NCBI GenBank assembly: GCA_001784115.1
Contig: MFPD01000014.1
Location: forward strand, 20,404 to 56,508
Reading direction: 5' to 3'
DNA length: 36,105 nucleotides
From: Candidatus Levybacteria bacterium RIFCSPLOWO2_02_FULL_37_18
Lineage (GTDB): Bacteria > Patescibacteriota > Microgenomatia > Levybacterales > UBA12049
Shown here in pieces: positions 1-7,051 of the stretch. Position 1 is the first letter of the stretch; each line of letters opens with the position of its first letter. The notes under the pieces were generated by a model. It searched no databases, was not told the DNA's origin, and saw only the letters and a list, made by a program, of their open reading frames with translations. A program made the translations under genes and the position numbers.

Positions 1-17
1 TAGCTTACACCGCCACT

Positions 18-167
18 CTCAAAAAATAGAATATTTTTTGAGAAAATCCGAAATTCTAAATTCGAAATCCGAAAAATGTTTATTCATTTGAATTTTGAAC
101 ATTTAAATTTTTATTTCGAATTTCGATATTCATGCTTCGAATTTCTCAAAGCATTCTATGCTTTGAG
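18..167 (-). repeat. Family A repeat inserted in 16S helix 26 (V5), flanked by hairpins
   Basis: The insertion core (43-144) is AT-rich and, read on the minus strand, begins AAATTCGAAGCATGAATATC and ends TTCGAATTTAGAATTTCGGA. It is bracketed by two short hairpins: 145-167 (10-bp stem, CTCAAAGCAT/ATGCTTTGAG) and 18-42 (11-bp stem, CTCAAAAAATA/TATTTTTTGAG). The flanks rejoin normal 16S sequence at once (GTCCGCTAGCTGTCA on one side, AGTGGCGGTGTAAGC on the other). The paired flanking hairpins look like two diverged copies of the host helix tip. No ORF, no LAGLIDADG signature and no group I intron core is visible. Confidence 0.85.
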
Positions 168-532
168 AGTGACAGCTAGCGGACATCGTTTACGGCTAGG
201 ACTACACAGGTCTCTAATCTGTTTCGCTACCCTAGCTTTCGTGCCTCAGCGTCAGGAAGATCCCAGATGCCTGCCTTCGCCTTTGGTGTTCCAGTTAATA
301 TCAACGCATTTCACTGCTACACTAACTGTTCCAGCATCCCTGACAATCCTCAACCCCGATAGTATCGTGCCAGATTCTAAGGTTAAGCCTTAGTATTTAA
401 AGCATGACTGATCGGGGCGCCTACGCACACTTTACGCCCAATGAATCCGGATAACGCTTGCCTCCTACGTATTACCGAGACTTCTGGCACGTAGTTAGTA
501 GAGGCTTATTCTACCCGCCGTGAATGGCGGGT

Positions 533-577
<45 letters not shown>

Positions 578-868
578 CGCTGGGTCAGACTTTCGTCCAT
601 TGCCCAATATTCCTGGTTGCTGCCACCCGTAGGTGTACTGCCCGTGTCTCAGTGCAGTTGTGGCTGATCGACCTCTCAGTCCAGCTACCCGTCATCGCCT
701 TGGTGGGCTTTTACCCCGCCAACTAGCTGATAGGACGCAGGCTCATCCCTTGGTGCACCGTTAAGTGCTTTACTCTTACGAGAAACTATGGACTATTACC
801 CCCTCTTTCGAGGGGCTATGGTCCGCCTAAGGGGTAGATTCCTACGCGTTACTCACCCGTCCGCCACT

Positions 869-1028
869 CTCGTGCATAGCACGAGAAAATCCGAAATTCG
901 AAATACTAAACAAATTCTAATTTTCTAAGTCCAAATGTTCCAAACGTTTAGTATCTTGGTCATTCGAATTTTGATATTGTTTCGAGTTTCGATATTCGTG
1001 CTTCGAATTTCCTTGTGCTACGTACAAG
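869..1028 (-). repeat. Family A repeat inserted in 16S helix 6 (V1), flanked by hairpins
   Basis: The core (about 886-1010), read on the minus strand, starts AAATTCGAAGCACGAATATC and ends TTTCGAATTTCGGATTTTC. It contains the motif AAACGTTTGGAACATT, which also occurs in the copy inside the polymer ligase gene at 16171-16295. As in h26, it is bracketed by mini-hairpins: 1012-1028 (CTTGTGC/GTACAAG, one wobble) and 869-885 (perfect CTCGTGC/GCACGAG). Normal 16S resumes directly at AGTGGCGGACGGGTGAG. The copy adds about 140 nt to a helix that is normally a short variable tip. Confidence 0.85.
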
Positions 1029-1047
1029 CGTTCGACTTGCATGCCTA

Positions 1048-1090
<43 letters not shown>

Positions 1091-1097
1091 AAAAAAA

Positions 1098-1336
1098 ATT
1101 GACTCGGTCAATTTTTTGCAGTCTCGCCATAAATCGCTCTTCGAACCGCAGTTCAAATGAACTAAGGCGAGAAGTAAGATTAGGCGGACAAAAAAATTAA
1201 CTTTGTCATTGGATTGTTTTTTAAGGAACCAATCCAAAAAAATTCCTACCACTTTCTGGTTGAGAACTTACACCTCACGCGTAAGTTCTAAAATCCTGAA
1301 TTCAGTTGTTAATGTGCAAAATTGGTTTTAAAGATG
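1098..1336 (-). promoter_or_regulatory. 16S leader / upstream region
   Basis: No gene is visible between the 16S 5' end and the terminator at 1337-1358. The region holds several inverted repeats that would fold in the precursor RNA: 1096-1102 with 1108-1114, directly before the mature 5' end; 1123-1128 with 1166-1171 (CTCGCC/GGCGAG); 1209-1216 with 1230-1237; and 1263-1271 with 1281-1289 (9 bp). It must carry the rRNA promoter and leader, but no -35/-10 pair is convincing enough to place. Confidence 0.5.
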
Positions 1337-1358
1337 AAAAAACCTCGCCAAAGCGAGG
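1337..1358 (-). terminator. Rho-independent terminator
   Basis: On the minus strand this reads CCTCGC-TTTG-GCGAGG followed by six T. It lies downstream of the proline-rich gene and upstream of the 16S gene, so it separates that transcript from the rRNA operon. Confidence 0.8.
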
Positions 1359-1464
1359 TATTAATCTCAATTCTGCTTATGCAGAACTTTGGCGAAACTT
1401 TTACATACTAAAAAGAGTATAGAACCTTTTTACTTCCATGTCAACCCCCCAATTTTTATGAAAG

Positions 1465-1857
1465 TTAAGCAGACCGTGGAACTGCTTGGGACGGCGGCGG
1501 TGGTGCAACCGGAGGCGCTGGTTGTTCAACGACAGGTGGTGCTGCTTGAGCCGGCGAAGTTGGTAATTCTGTATGGGAAGATGTTGGTGGTATTTGATTT
1601 ATAAACTGGCTGATATCCGGAGCAGGTGGAATAGGTGGACTAACCACCGCCGGAGGTTGATAGCGTGCTGGTTCTGTCGGAACTGGTAAATTTATTGGAG
1701 CTTTTGCCATTTGTTCTTCTTCGTACCGGCGAACCAGTCTGACTATATCATCAAAAAAACGTTCTTCGAAAGTGCGTTTGCGAACAGTTTCGGGAACAGT
1801 TGGCGAAGCTTCTGCTTGAGATGCTGGCAGAACTCCTTCTTGTCTTGTATTATCCAT
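1465..1857 (-). CDS. Small proline-rich protein of unknown function
   Basis: The product has 130 residues. The N-terminal half is charged and probably helical (RKRTFEERFFDDIVRLVRRY, residues about 26-45). The C-terminal half is a low-complexity Pro/Ala/Val/Gln tail (for example PAPPVAPPPPSQ). No signal peptide or membrane segment is visible, so it is likely cytoplasmic, perhaps an adaptor. The start ATG lies 7 nt after a TTGACA-17-ATTCAC promoter-like pair, a weak match to the leaderless pattern seen elsewhere here. It is transcribed toward the rRNA operon but ends before the terminator at 1337-1358. I do not recognise a family. The reading frame is supported by the clean start and a composition unlike random translation. 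Confidence 0.6.
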   Translation of the reverse strand: MDNTRQEGVLPASQAEASPTVPETVRKRTFEERFFDDIVRLVRRYEEEQMAKAPINLPVPTEPARYQPPAVVSPPIPPAPDISQFINQIPPTSSHTELPTSPAQAAPPVVEQPAPPVAPPPPSQAVPRSA

Positions 1858-1911
1858 GTAATTAGTGAATCATATTTGACATTAACTTGTCAATAGCAAA
1901 ATTTTTTGCTT

Positions 1912-2577
1912 TTAGTGTTTGTATAAAGTTTTTACCAACCGAATAGGATATTCAATAAAAAAAGACTGCGGCCTTTTTTTGATTCGCCTGGCTGACACTT
2001 TGACCACCAGTGATTTGTCATACCCTATTACTCCTCCGATTTTACCAGCGTGCAAGGCCAAATCAAAATCTTCGTGAACTTTTCTGTCATCAAGACAAAT
2101 CACTTTTTTTATTTTTTCCCAAAACGCTTTGGTAATAATCATGTTTGCGCCAATAGTGAAATGCTGTTTTTTTAGTTTTTTAAGCGCAAACAGAAAGAGC
2201 CTGGAGGGAAAAGAAGTTTTTATCGGACCGTCGTAAAAGCTAACCGGTCCTGCGAGCAAATCAATGTTTGATTTTCTAAAATCAGCTTTTATTTTTTCAA
2301 TCCAGTCATAAGGAACAATAGTATCTGCATCACACCGGGCAATGAGATCAAATGCGGCTTTGTCAAAACCGGCGTTACGCGCAGAAGTTATGCCTTGAAC
2401 AGGTTCATAAACTATCTCAACCGGAAATTCTTTACAAATCTTAACTGTTTTATCTGTTGAATTATTATCAACCACAATAATTTCATCCGCTTTTTCTTCC
2501 TGCTCCATTAAGCTTTGAAGACATCCTTTGATAAACTTTTCCTCGTTATATGCCGGAATTACCACCGAAACTTTCAT
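1912..2577 (-). CDS. Family 2 glycosyltransferase
   Basis: A 221-residue GT-A fold glycosyltransferase of the GT2 type. It starts MKVSVVIPAYNEEKFIKGC, followed by EIIVVDNNSTDKT (nucleotide-sugar binding) and the metal-binding DAD motif in ARCDADTIVPYDW. It lacks a transmembrane tail, so it is a soluble or peripheral enzyme transferring a sugar to an unknown acceptor. An in-frame start 12 codons upstream exists, but those codons come from a repeat (2583-2625). The chosen ATG begins at the conserved beta strand and has AGGTG upstream as a plausible ribosome binding site. It lies just downstream of the SpoU-family methyltransferase on the same strand. Confidence 0.88.
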   Translation of the reverse strand: MKVSVVIPAYNEEKFIKGCLQSLMEQEEKADEIIVVDNNSTDKTVKICKEFPVEIVYEPVQGITSARNAGFDKAAFDLIARCDADTIVPYDWIEKIKADFRKSNIDLLAGPVSFYDGPIKTSFPSRLFLFALKKLKKQHFTIGANMIITKAFWEKIKKVICLDDRKVHEDFDLALHAGKIGGVIGYDKSLVVKVSARRIKKRPQSFFIEYPIRLVKTLYKH

Positions 2578-2582
2578 AAAAA

Positions 2583-2625
2583 GTACACCTGGGAGGTGGA
2601 TTCCTATTGACATCTAGGGATTTTT
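2583..2625. repeat. REP-like repeat related to the RAYT element ends (variant)
   Basis: On the plus strand a CACCT-GGG-AGGTG hairpin (5-bp stem, 3-nt loop) is followed by GGA, a short spacer, TATTGACATCTAGGGA and TTTTT. The left end of the RAYT element (13245-13285) has the same plan: CACCC-TTG-GGGTG, GGA, spacer, TATTGACACCCGCGGA, TTTTT. It lies between two genes and encodes the last residues (KNP) and stop of the upstream methyltransferase on the minus strand, plus the SD-like AGGTG before the GT2 gene. Sequence identity to the RAYT ends is partial, so it would be a diverged or second subfamily. Confidence 0.55.
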
Positions 2626-3153
2626 AGAACTCCCCATCACTTTAAAAAGAACTATTCCCAATGATACCATAACATTAAGAGATGTATTCACTCCCCACAT
2701 AGGTAGTTCAACTATGCAATCTGCGATATCTAAAACTTCTTTTGAAACGCCATGTGTTTCATTTCCCACTACCAACGCGATGGGGAAAGTATATTCGACC
2801 TTATCGTATGGCACACTCCTTGCATCTTGTTCTATAGCAATAATTTTTATACCTGATACTTGATGCTTAATACTTGATGCTGCGGAAACCGCGGTTTCCG
2901 CATATTCCCAAGCTACCCACTCGGTTGTATTAATTGAGGCTTTTTTAATTCTTGTGTGCGGTGGAGTTTCTGTTTGTCCGCATAAAAAAACTTTTTCCGC
3001 AGCCGCTGCATCTGCTAATCGAAAAATTGAACCCACATTATAAGTATCCAATACATTATCAACAATAATATATACCGGGTTCTTTTTGATTTTCTTTAGA
3101 TCTTCAAGGTTTGGAACCATTGTTCGGAGTTCTTTTGCCTTTAACGTAATCAT
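2614..3153 (-). CDS. SpoU/TrmH-family RNA 2'-O-methyltransferase
   Basis: A SPOUT-class methyltransferase of 179 residues that would 2'-O-methylate tRNA or rRNA using S-adenosylmethionine bound in a trefoil knot. Motif 1 is NVLDTYNVGSIFRLADA, motif 2 is ALVVGNETHGVS and motif 3 is LPMWGVNTSLNVMVSLGIVL. The length fits single-domain TrmL/TrmH-like proteins without an N-terminal extension; which RNA it modifies cannot be told. The start ATG lies 6 nt after a perfect TATAAT (leaderless), and an in-frame TTG further upstream overlaps that box. Residues in ASSIKHQVSGIK come from a short repeat (2851-2882) that resembles one in the polymer ligase gene at 17143-17222. The C-terminal KNP and stop codon come from the repeat at 2583-2625. 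Confidence 0.9.
   Translation of the reverse strand: MITLKAKELRTMVPNLEDLKKIKKNPVYIIVDNVLDTYNVGSIFRLADAAAAEKVFLCGQTETPPHTRIKKASINTTEWVAWEYAETAVSAASSIKHQVSGIKIIAIEQDARSVPYDKVEYTFPIALVVGNETHGVSKEVLDIADCIVELPMWGVNTSLNVMVSLGIVLFKVMGSSKNP
2851..2882 (-). repeat. Short AAGTAT-type repeat inside the methyltransferase gene
   Basis: Two near-copies of GCATCAAGTATTAAG / GCATCAAGTATCAGG lie in tandem and encode SSIKHQVSGIK in frame. A related block (AAGTATCATGTATCAAGTAT) sits in frame at 17143-17222. The insertion falls between the conserved SPOUT core elements, in a likely surface loop. Confidence 0.5.
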
Positions 3154-3213
3154 GGAGGTATTATACAAAATTCGAGGTTTATTTTCTTTAAGATTTTATT
3201 CCTTTGAACATAT

Positions 3214-4197
3214 TTAGTCTTTGCTACTTTTACCACTGCCGGAAGATCCTTCCCCGGAGGTGCTTGTCACCGGTTGTGTTTTTACTTGATTTACTTCTTT
3301 TCTGGTTGAATTAAGTTTTAAAGCTGCCTCTTGCGCTTTTTGGACTGTTTCCTTTACTTCCAAAGCTTCCTTTGCCTCAAGTTTTAAGAGTTCATCATTT
3401 TTCTTTCTTTCGTATTCTAAAAGTCTTTCTTCATCTTTTCTTAATTCTTCATTTTTTTCTTCAATTGCTTTTTTAATAGCTTCTTCTCTTTTTTTAAGAG
3501 ATTTTCTTGCAGCCTCTTTTTCTTGCTCTTGCAATTCCTCCAGATATTCAACCACGTCACGGGCAGAATCTGATGTCTTTTTTATACCGCGGTGTACATT
3601 TCTTTCTAAATCATCTTCTATTTCTTCTTGGAGCTGGTCTTCGGGAAGAGCATCTTCTATTTTAACTTTTGATTCTAAAACTCCTTGGGAAACAACTGCA
3701 ACTTTCGCTTTTAGCTCTCCTCCTGCTTCCTCTTCTAAAGAATCTAAGGCTTCCTGCTTTTTTTTGATACTGTCATTTATTTCTTTTGCTACCAGGGTCA
3801 CATTTTTTCCTGCTAACTGTGCCCGCTCTATCTCTGCTGCTGCTTCTTTAATATTGTCCGAAACACCAGAAAGGGCAATATCTATTCCTTTAGGATCTTG
3901 TTTGGCAAGCATAAAACGAAGCTCTGCAAGACGTTCTCCAGCAATTTTAGAACGAACCTTTGCTTTTGCTTCAGGAGTTATAGCAAGAAACAAATTAACA
4001 TCTTGTTTTAATCTGTCCAGAAAGAATAAAGGACTATCAGGCAAAATAAAACCAGGCCCTTCAACCGTCGGAGGCAGGCTTGGAACACCAACCGAAGTAC
4101 CGAGCACTTTTGACCTATGACGAGCTTGTGCTTCATCAACTCTGACTATAAGAAAGAAAAAAATCGCGCACAAAAGAATAATTCTACTTCTTTTCAC
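3214..4197 (-). CDS. DUF5667-like secreted or anchored coiled-coil protein
   Basis: A 327-residue protein. It starts with a signal peptide or anchor (GTG start, KRSRIILLCAIFFFLIV), followed by the DUF5667-type stretch ILPDSPLFFLDRLKQDVNLF and AKVRSKIAGERLAELRFML. Then comes a long charged coiled coil (residues about 150-300, rich in E, K, Q, with EEAIKKAIEEKNEELRKDEE) and a Ser/Gly tail. The domain is common in CPR envelope proteins; its function is unknown. An in-frame TTG at 4233 exists, but that TTG is part of the TTGACA -35 box. TTGACA-18-CACAAT-6 nt leads to the GTG at 4197, where the signal peptide begins. It is transcribed divergently from the membrane protein at 4276. Confidence 0.85.
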   Translation of the reverse strand: MKRSRIILLCAIFFFLIVRVDEAQARHRSKVLGTSVGVPSLPPTVEGPGFILPDSPLFFLDRLKQDVNLFLAITPEAKAKVRSKIAGERLAELRFMLAKQDPKGIDIALSGVSDNIKEAAAEIERAQLAGKNVTLVAKEINDSIKKKQEALDSLEEEAGGELKAKVAVVSQGVLESKVKIEDALPEDQLQEEIEDDLERNVHRGIKKTSDSARDVVEYLEELQEQEKEAARKSLKKREEAIKKAIEEKNEELRKDEERLLEYERKKNDELLKLEAKEALEVKETVQKAQEAALKLNSTRKEVNQVKTQPVTSTSGEGSSGSGKSSKD

Positions 4198-4203
4198 AGT
4201 TCT

Positions 4204-4267
4204 ATTGTGGTCACGTTTGAATAAGTTTGTCAAGCCCCTTGTAACACCCCCAGCACTATGCTACGCT
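4204..4267. promoter_or_regulatory. Divergent promoter pair
   Basis: Minus strand: TTGACA (4233-4228), 18 bp, CACAAT (4209-4204), then 6 nt to the GTG of the DUF5667 gene. Plus strand: TTGTAA (4239-4244), 17 bp, TACGCT (4262-4267), then 8 nt to the ATG at 4276. Both would yield leaderless mRNAs. Confidence 0.6.
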
Positions 4268-4275
4268 ATTCTTTT

Positions 4276-4725
4276 ATGACGGCAACAGCACACGCACTCA
4301 TAGGAGCAATCATTGCTGCAAAAATTCCAAATCCGTATATCGCAATACCGTTGGCTGTAATAAGCCACGTTGCGGCAGATATATTTCCCCACTGGGACTC
4401 TGGAACCAATGGCGAATCAAAAACCAAACAACGGCTTCGAATCGAAGCCACCATTGACGTCTTGCTTGGATTTTTACTTTCGTATATTGGTATCTTTTGG
4501 CTCTTTCCCAATACCGATCCTATATACACCTTTATAATAATAATTGCTTCTCAATCATTAGATTGGATTACCATGCCGTATTACTTCTTCAATATTAAAT
4601 ATCCCGTAGCATTATGGATGTACAAAATGCAAAAAGGATTTAATTCGAAATTGGATAAACCGTGGGGAATTATTAATCAGGTTTTGGTAATTGTATTCAT
4701 TATCATTTTAGCAAAATTGTTTTAA
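4276..4725 (+). CDS. Polytopic membrane protein, metal-dependent hydrolase-like (DUF457/YdjM type)
   Basis: A 149-residue membrane protein with about four hydrophobic segments. The N-terminus TATAHALIGAIIAAK and the later SHVAADIFPHWD give the His/Asp-rich pattern of LexA-binding, membrane-bound putative hydrolases (DUF457/YdjM). A further polar segment reads QSLDWITMP. The family's reaction is not established. The in-frame ATG at 4258 falls inside the inferred promoter, so the ATG at 4276 (MTATAHALIG), 8 nt after the -10 box, is preferred. Its 3' end converges on topA with only 16 bp between. Confidence 0.75.
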   Translation: MTATAHALIGAIIAAKIPNPYIAIPLAVISHVAADIFPHWDSGTNGESKTKQRLRIEATIDVLLGFLLSYIGIFWLFPNTDPIYTFIIIIASQSLDWITMPYYFFNIKYPVALWMYKMQKGFNSKLDKPWGIINQVLVIVFIIILAKLF

Positions 4726-4740
4726 ATCTTGTTGTTTGTT

Positions 4741-4785
4741 TTTACACCCTTGGGGTGGAATAGGCACGCACCCGCGGATTTTTAA
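4741..4785. repeat. Solo copy of the RAYT element end at the topA 3' end
   Basis: The plus strand reads TTTACACCCTTGGGGTGGAA followed by TAGGCACGCACCCGCGGATT. The right end of the RAYT element (minus strand of 13957-13997) has the same sequence over about 40 nt with one clear difference (CACCC against CACCT). The CACCC-TTG-GGGTG hairpin is intact. Read on the minus strand in the topA frame, it encodes the last 12 or so residues (KNPRVRAYSTPRV) and the stop codon. Confidence 0.85.
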
Positions 4786-6919
4786 CCTCCTTAAGGTTCC
4801 AAGCAGCAAAATCGCATTTTGGATAATTTGCGCACCCGTAAAACTTTCTTCCTTTTCTTGTTTTTCTGACAATAATGTCTCCTCCGTCTTTAGGACATGT
4901 GAATTTTGTTTTTTCAACAAATGCTTTTTTAAAATCACATTCGGGGAATTTCGAACACGACAAAAACTTACCAAACCTGCCGATTCGAATAACCAAAGGA
5001 AAAGAGCACTTCTCGCACTTTTGGTCAGTCTCTTCGGTCTGAATTTGCACCCTGGCAGCTCCTTTTACTGTTTCTAATTTCCGAGAAAATGGACCATAAA
5101 AATCTTTAATTATAGGTATCCATTGTTTTTCTCCGCTGGCAATCTCATCCAATTGTTGTTCCATGGTTGCTGTAAAAGGAATGTCGTCAATATCGGAAAA
5201 ATGTGCCACCAAAAAATCATTTACCGCAACTCCAACAGCAGTTGGTTTAAACCTGTTTTCTTCTCTTTCGATATACTGTCTGGCTTCGATGGTCGAAATA
5301 ATCGTGGCATACGTCGAAGGTCTGCCGATTCCATCTTCCTCAAGCGATTTTACAAGCGATGCTTCATTATATCGCGGAGGCGCCATGGTTTCGTGAAACA
5401 CCTCATAAGCTTTCTGTAAATCTAAAACTTCGTTTCTTACAAACTTTGGCAGTTTTGTATCTTGCAATGCCTGCGGATTAACTTTTAAAAACCCATCAAA
5501 AACAAGTACCGACCCATTGGCTTTAAGAAGACATGAACTGTCATTGCGAGGATTCGAAGAATCCGCGGCAATCTTTTTTGTGCTCGCAATGACAAATACA
5601 CTGGTCGACTCAATCACCGCATCTGCCATTTGCGTTGCCACTGCTCTTCTCCAAATCATCTCATATAGCCTAGCATAATCTCTACCCAATGCATTCTCAA
5701 TTATAGATTCTGAATTCTGAACTCGTGTCGGGCGAATCGCTTCGTGGGCTTCTTGAGCAAGTTTTTGCTTTGTCTTATACAAACGCGGTTGAACATACTT
5801 TTCTCCAAATTCTTTTTTTATAAACCCGATAATTGCTCCCCGGGCAGAAGTAGACAAAACAACCGAATCGGTACGATGATACGTAATATACCCTTCTTCG
5901 TAGAGTTTTTGCGCCAGGCTCATGGTTCTTTTCCCGGAAAATCCTAACCTTCTTGCTCCGTCTTGCTGAAGTGTAGACGTGATATATGGAGGAGAAGGCG
6001 AGCGCTTCATTTCTTTTTGAGTAACATCACTGACAATGAATTGTTTTTTTTCTAAATCCAAAACTATTTGTTTTGCCTTACCTTCGGTATTAATAATTGT
6101 TTTAGTAACTGTATAGTCTCCGTTATAGAGCTTAAACTTCTCTTGTTGTTCTATCTTTTCTCCATTAATCTCGATTAACTCAAATTCTACGTTATTATTG
6201 TCATTGCGAGGAATCCGCGACGAAGCAATCCCTGCCTTGCCGGCAGGCAGGTCGAGACTGCCGCGTTCTCCTTCGGCAAGCTCAGGATCACTCGCAATGA
6301 CATGAGATGGCCGAGCTAATATCGCATGAACAGTAAAGTATTCTTCTTTTTTAAACTTCTCAATTTCTCGTTCTCTTTCCGCAATCAACCGCAAAGCCAC
6401 CGACTGAACCCTTCCCGCAGAAAGTCCGCGTCTGACTTTTTGCCATAACAGGGGGGATAATGTATAACCAACTAATCGATCAAGAACACGACGCGCTGTT
6501 TGCGCATTTACCAAATTCATATCAATTGAACCCGGATTACTAAGCGCATGTTCAATCGCTTCTTTTGTTATCTCATGAAAAACTATTCTTAAAAAATTTT
6601 GACTTTTGACTTTTGACTTTTGACTTTTGCTTAGCATGTCTTTGACATGCGAGGCGATGGCTTCTCCTTCCCTGTCCGGATCTGTTGCTAAAATAATCTG
6701 TTCTGCGGATTGAGCTGCGGATTTTAATTCCGATATAGTCTTTTTTTTATCCTTCATTATCTGGTAATCAGGTAAAAAATTATTTTCCGTATCAACCCCA
6801 AGAGTACTTTTTGGCAAATCCATAACATGCCCCATCGAGGCTTTGATGGTAAATTCATTGCCCAAAAACTTTCCGATCGTACGGGCTTTAGTTGGCGATT
6901 CCACTATAACTAGTTTCAT
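4742..6919 (-). CDS. topA: DNA topoisomerase I
   Basis: A 725-residue type IA topoisomerase, which relaxes negative supercoils through a 5'-phosphotyrosine intermediate. The TOPRIM domain has KLVIVESPTKARTIGKFLG at the start and ILATDPDREGEAIASHV (acidic DxDxE triad). The active-site region is GYITYHRTDSVVLS, with the catalytic Tyr near residue 346. Two C-terminal zinc ribbons follow (CEKC...CSKFPEC and CPKDGG...CANYPKC). Three low-conservation stretches look inserted: SQKSKVKSQ (7-bp tandem GACTTTT repeats, 6597-6630), a block of about 34 residues from a family B repeat (6200-6301) and about 18 residues from another (5540-5594). The C-terminus after the last zinc ribbon is supplied by a RAYT-end repeat. 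No good promoter is seen; a family B repeat lies directly upstream. Confidence 0.97.
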   Translation of the reverse strand: MKLVIVESPTKARTIGKFLGNEFTIKASMGHVMDLPKSTLGVDTENNFLPDYQIMKDKKKTISELKSAAQSAEQIILATDPDREGEAIASHVKDMLSKSQKSKVKSQNFLRIVFHEITKEAIEHALSNPGSIDMNLVNAQTARRVLDRLVGYTLSPLLWQKVRRGLSAGRVQSVALRLIAEREREIEKFKKEEYFTVHAILARPSHVIASDPELAEGERGSLDLPAGKAGIASSRIPRNDNNNVEFELIEINGEKIEQQEKFKLYNGDYTVTKTIINTEGKAKQIVLDLEKKQFIVSDVTQKEMKRSPSPPYITSTLQQDGARRLGFSGKRTMSLAQKLYEEGYITYHRTDSVVLSTSARGAIIGFIKKEFGEKYVQPRLYKTKQKLAQEAHEAIRPTRVQNSESIIENALGRDYARLYEMIWRRAVATQMADAVIESTSVFVIASTKKIAADSSNPRNDSSCLLKANGSVLVFDGFLKVNPQALQDTKLPKFVRNEVLDLQKAYEVFHETMAPPRYNEASLVKSLEEDGIGRPSTYATIISTIEARQYIEREENRFKPTAVGVAVNDFLVAHFSDIDDIPFTATMEQQLDEIASGEKQWIPIIKDFYGPFSRKLETVKGAARVQIQTEETDQKCEKCSFPLVIRIGRFGKFLSCSKFPECDFKKAFVEKTKFTCPKDGGDIIVRKTRKGRKFYGCANYPKCDFAAWNLKEVKNPRVRAYSTPRV
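5540..5594. repeat. Family B repeat, in frame inside topA
   Basis: It has 11-bp terminal inverted repeats, GTCATTGCGAG (5540-5550) and CTCGCAATGAC (5583-5593), with an inner GATTCGAAGAATC palindrome. Translated in the topA frame it gives VIASTKKIAADSSNPRNDS, which interrupts the conserved domain without a frame break. Confidence 0.85.
6200..6301. repeat. Family B repeat (long form), in frame inside topA
   Basis: Termini are GTCATTGCGAG (6200-6210) and CTCGCAATGAC (6291-6301), a perfect 11-bp inverted pair. The interior holds CCTGCCTTGCCGGCAGGCAGG, itself a palindrome, suggesting a nested insertion. It adds about 34 codons to topA (starting VIASDPELAEGERGS and ending SRIPRND). Confidence 0.88.
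6597..6630 (-). repeat. Tandem 7-bp repeat in topA
   Basis: Four to five copies of GACTTTT in tandem (plus strand). They encode SKSQKSKVKSQ in frame, between the TOPRIM ATDPDREGE motif and the following conserved helix. Similar AACTTTTAA/AAGTTCAAA blocks occur in pbp2 (10507-10562), mreB (14426-14470) and dprA (7247-7300), each giving SSKLK-like residues. Confidence 0.65.
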
Positions 6920-6931
6920 AGATTTCTTTAT

Positions 6932-7010
6932 GTCATTCTGAACGAAGTGAAGAATCTTTTCCTTAAACTAACGAAGAGATGTTTTGCTCTGCTCAACATG
7001 ACATGATGAC
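6932..7010. repeat. Family B repeat upstream of topA
   Basis: GTCATTCTGAACGAAGTGAA followed by GAATCT at one side, and AACATGACATGATGAC at the other, are degenerate family B ends. This fills most of the gap between topA and dprA; no gene lies here. Confidence 0.6.
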
Positions 7011-7051
7011 AATTGTAGCATTTCATTATACAAGAGGTGTCAAGCCCCGAT

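Noticed and set aside
5123-5419. Plus-strand ORFs opposite topA
   Set aside because: They are antisense shadows of conserved topoisomerase sequence.
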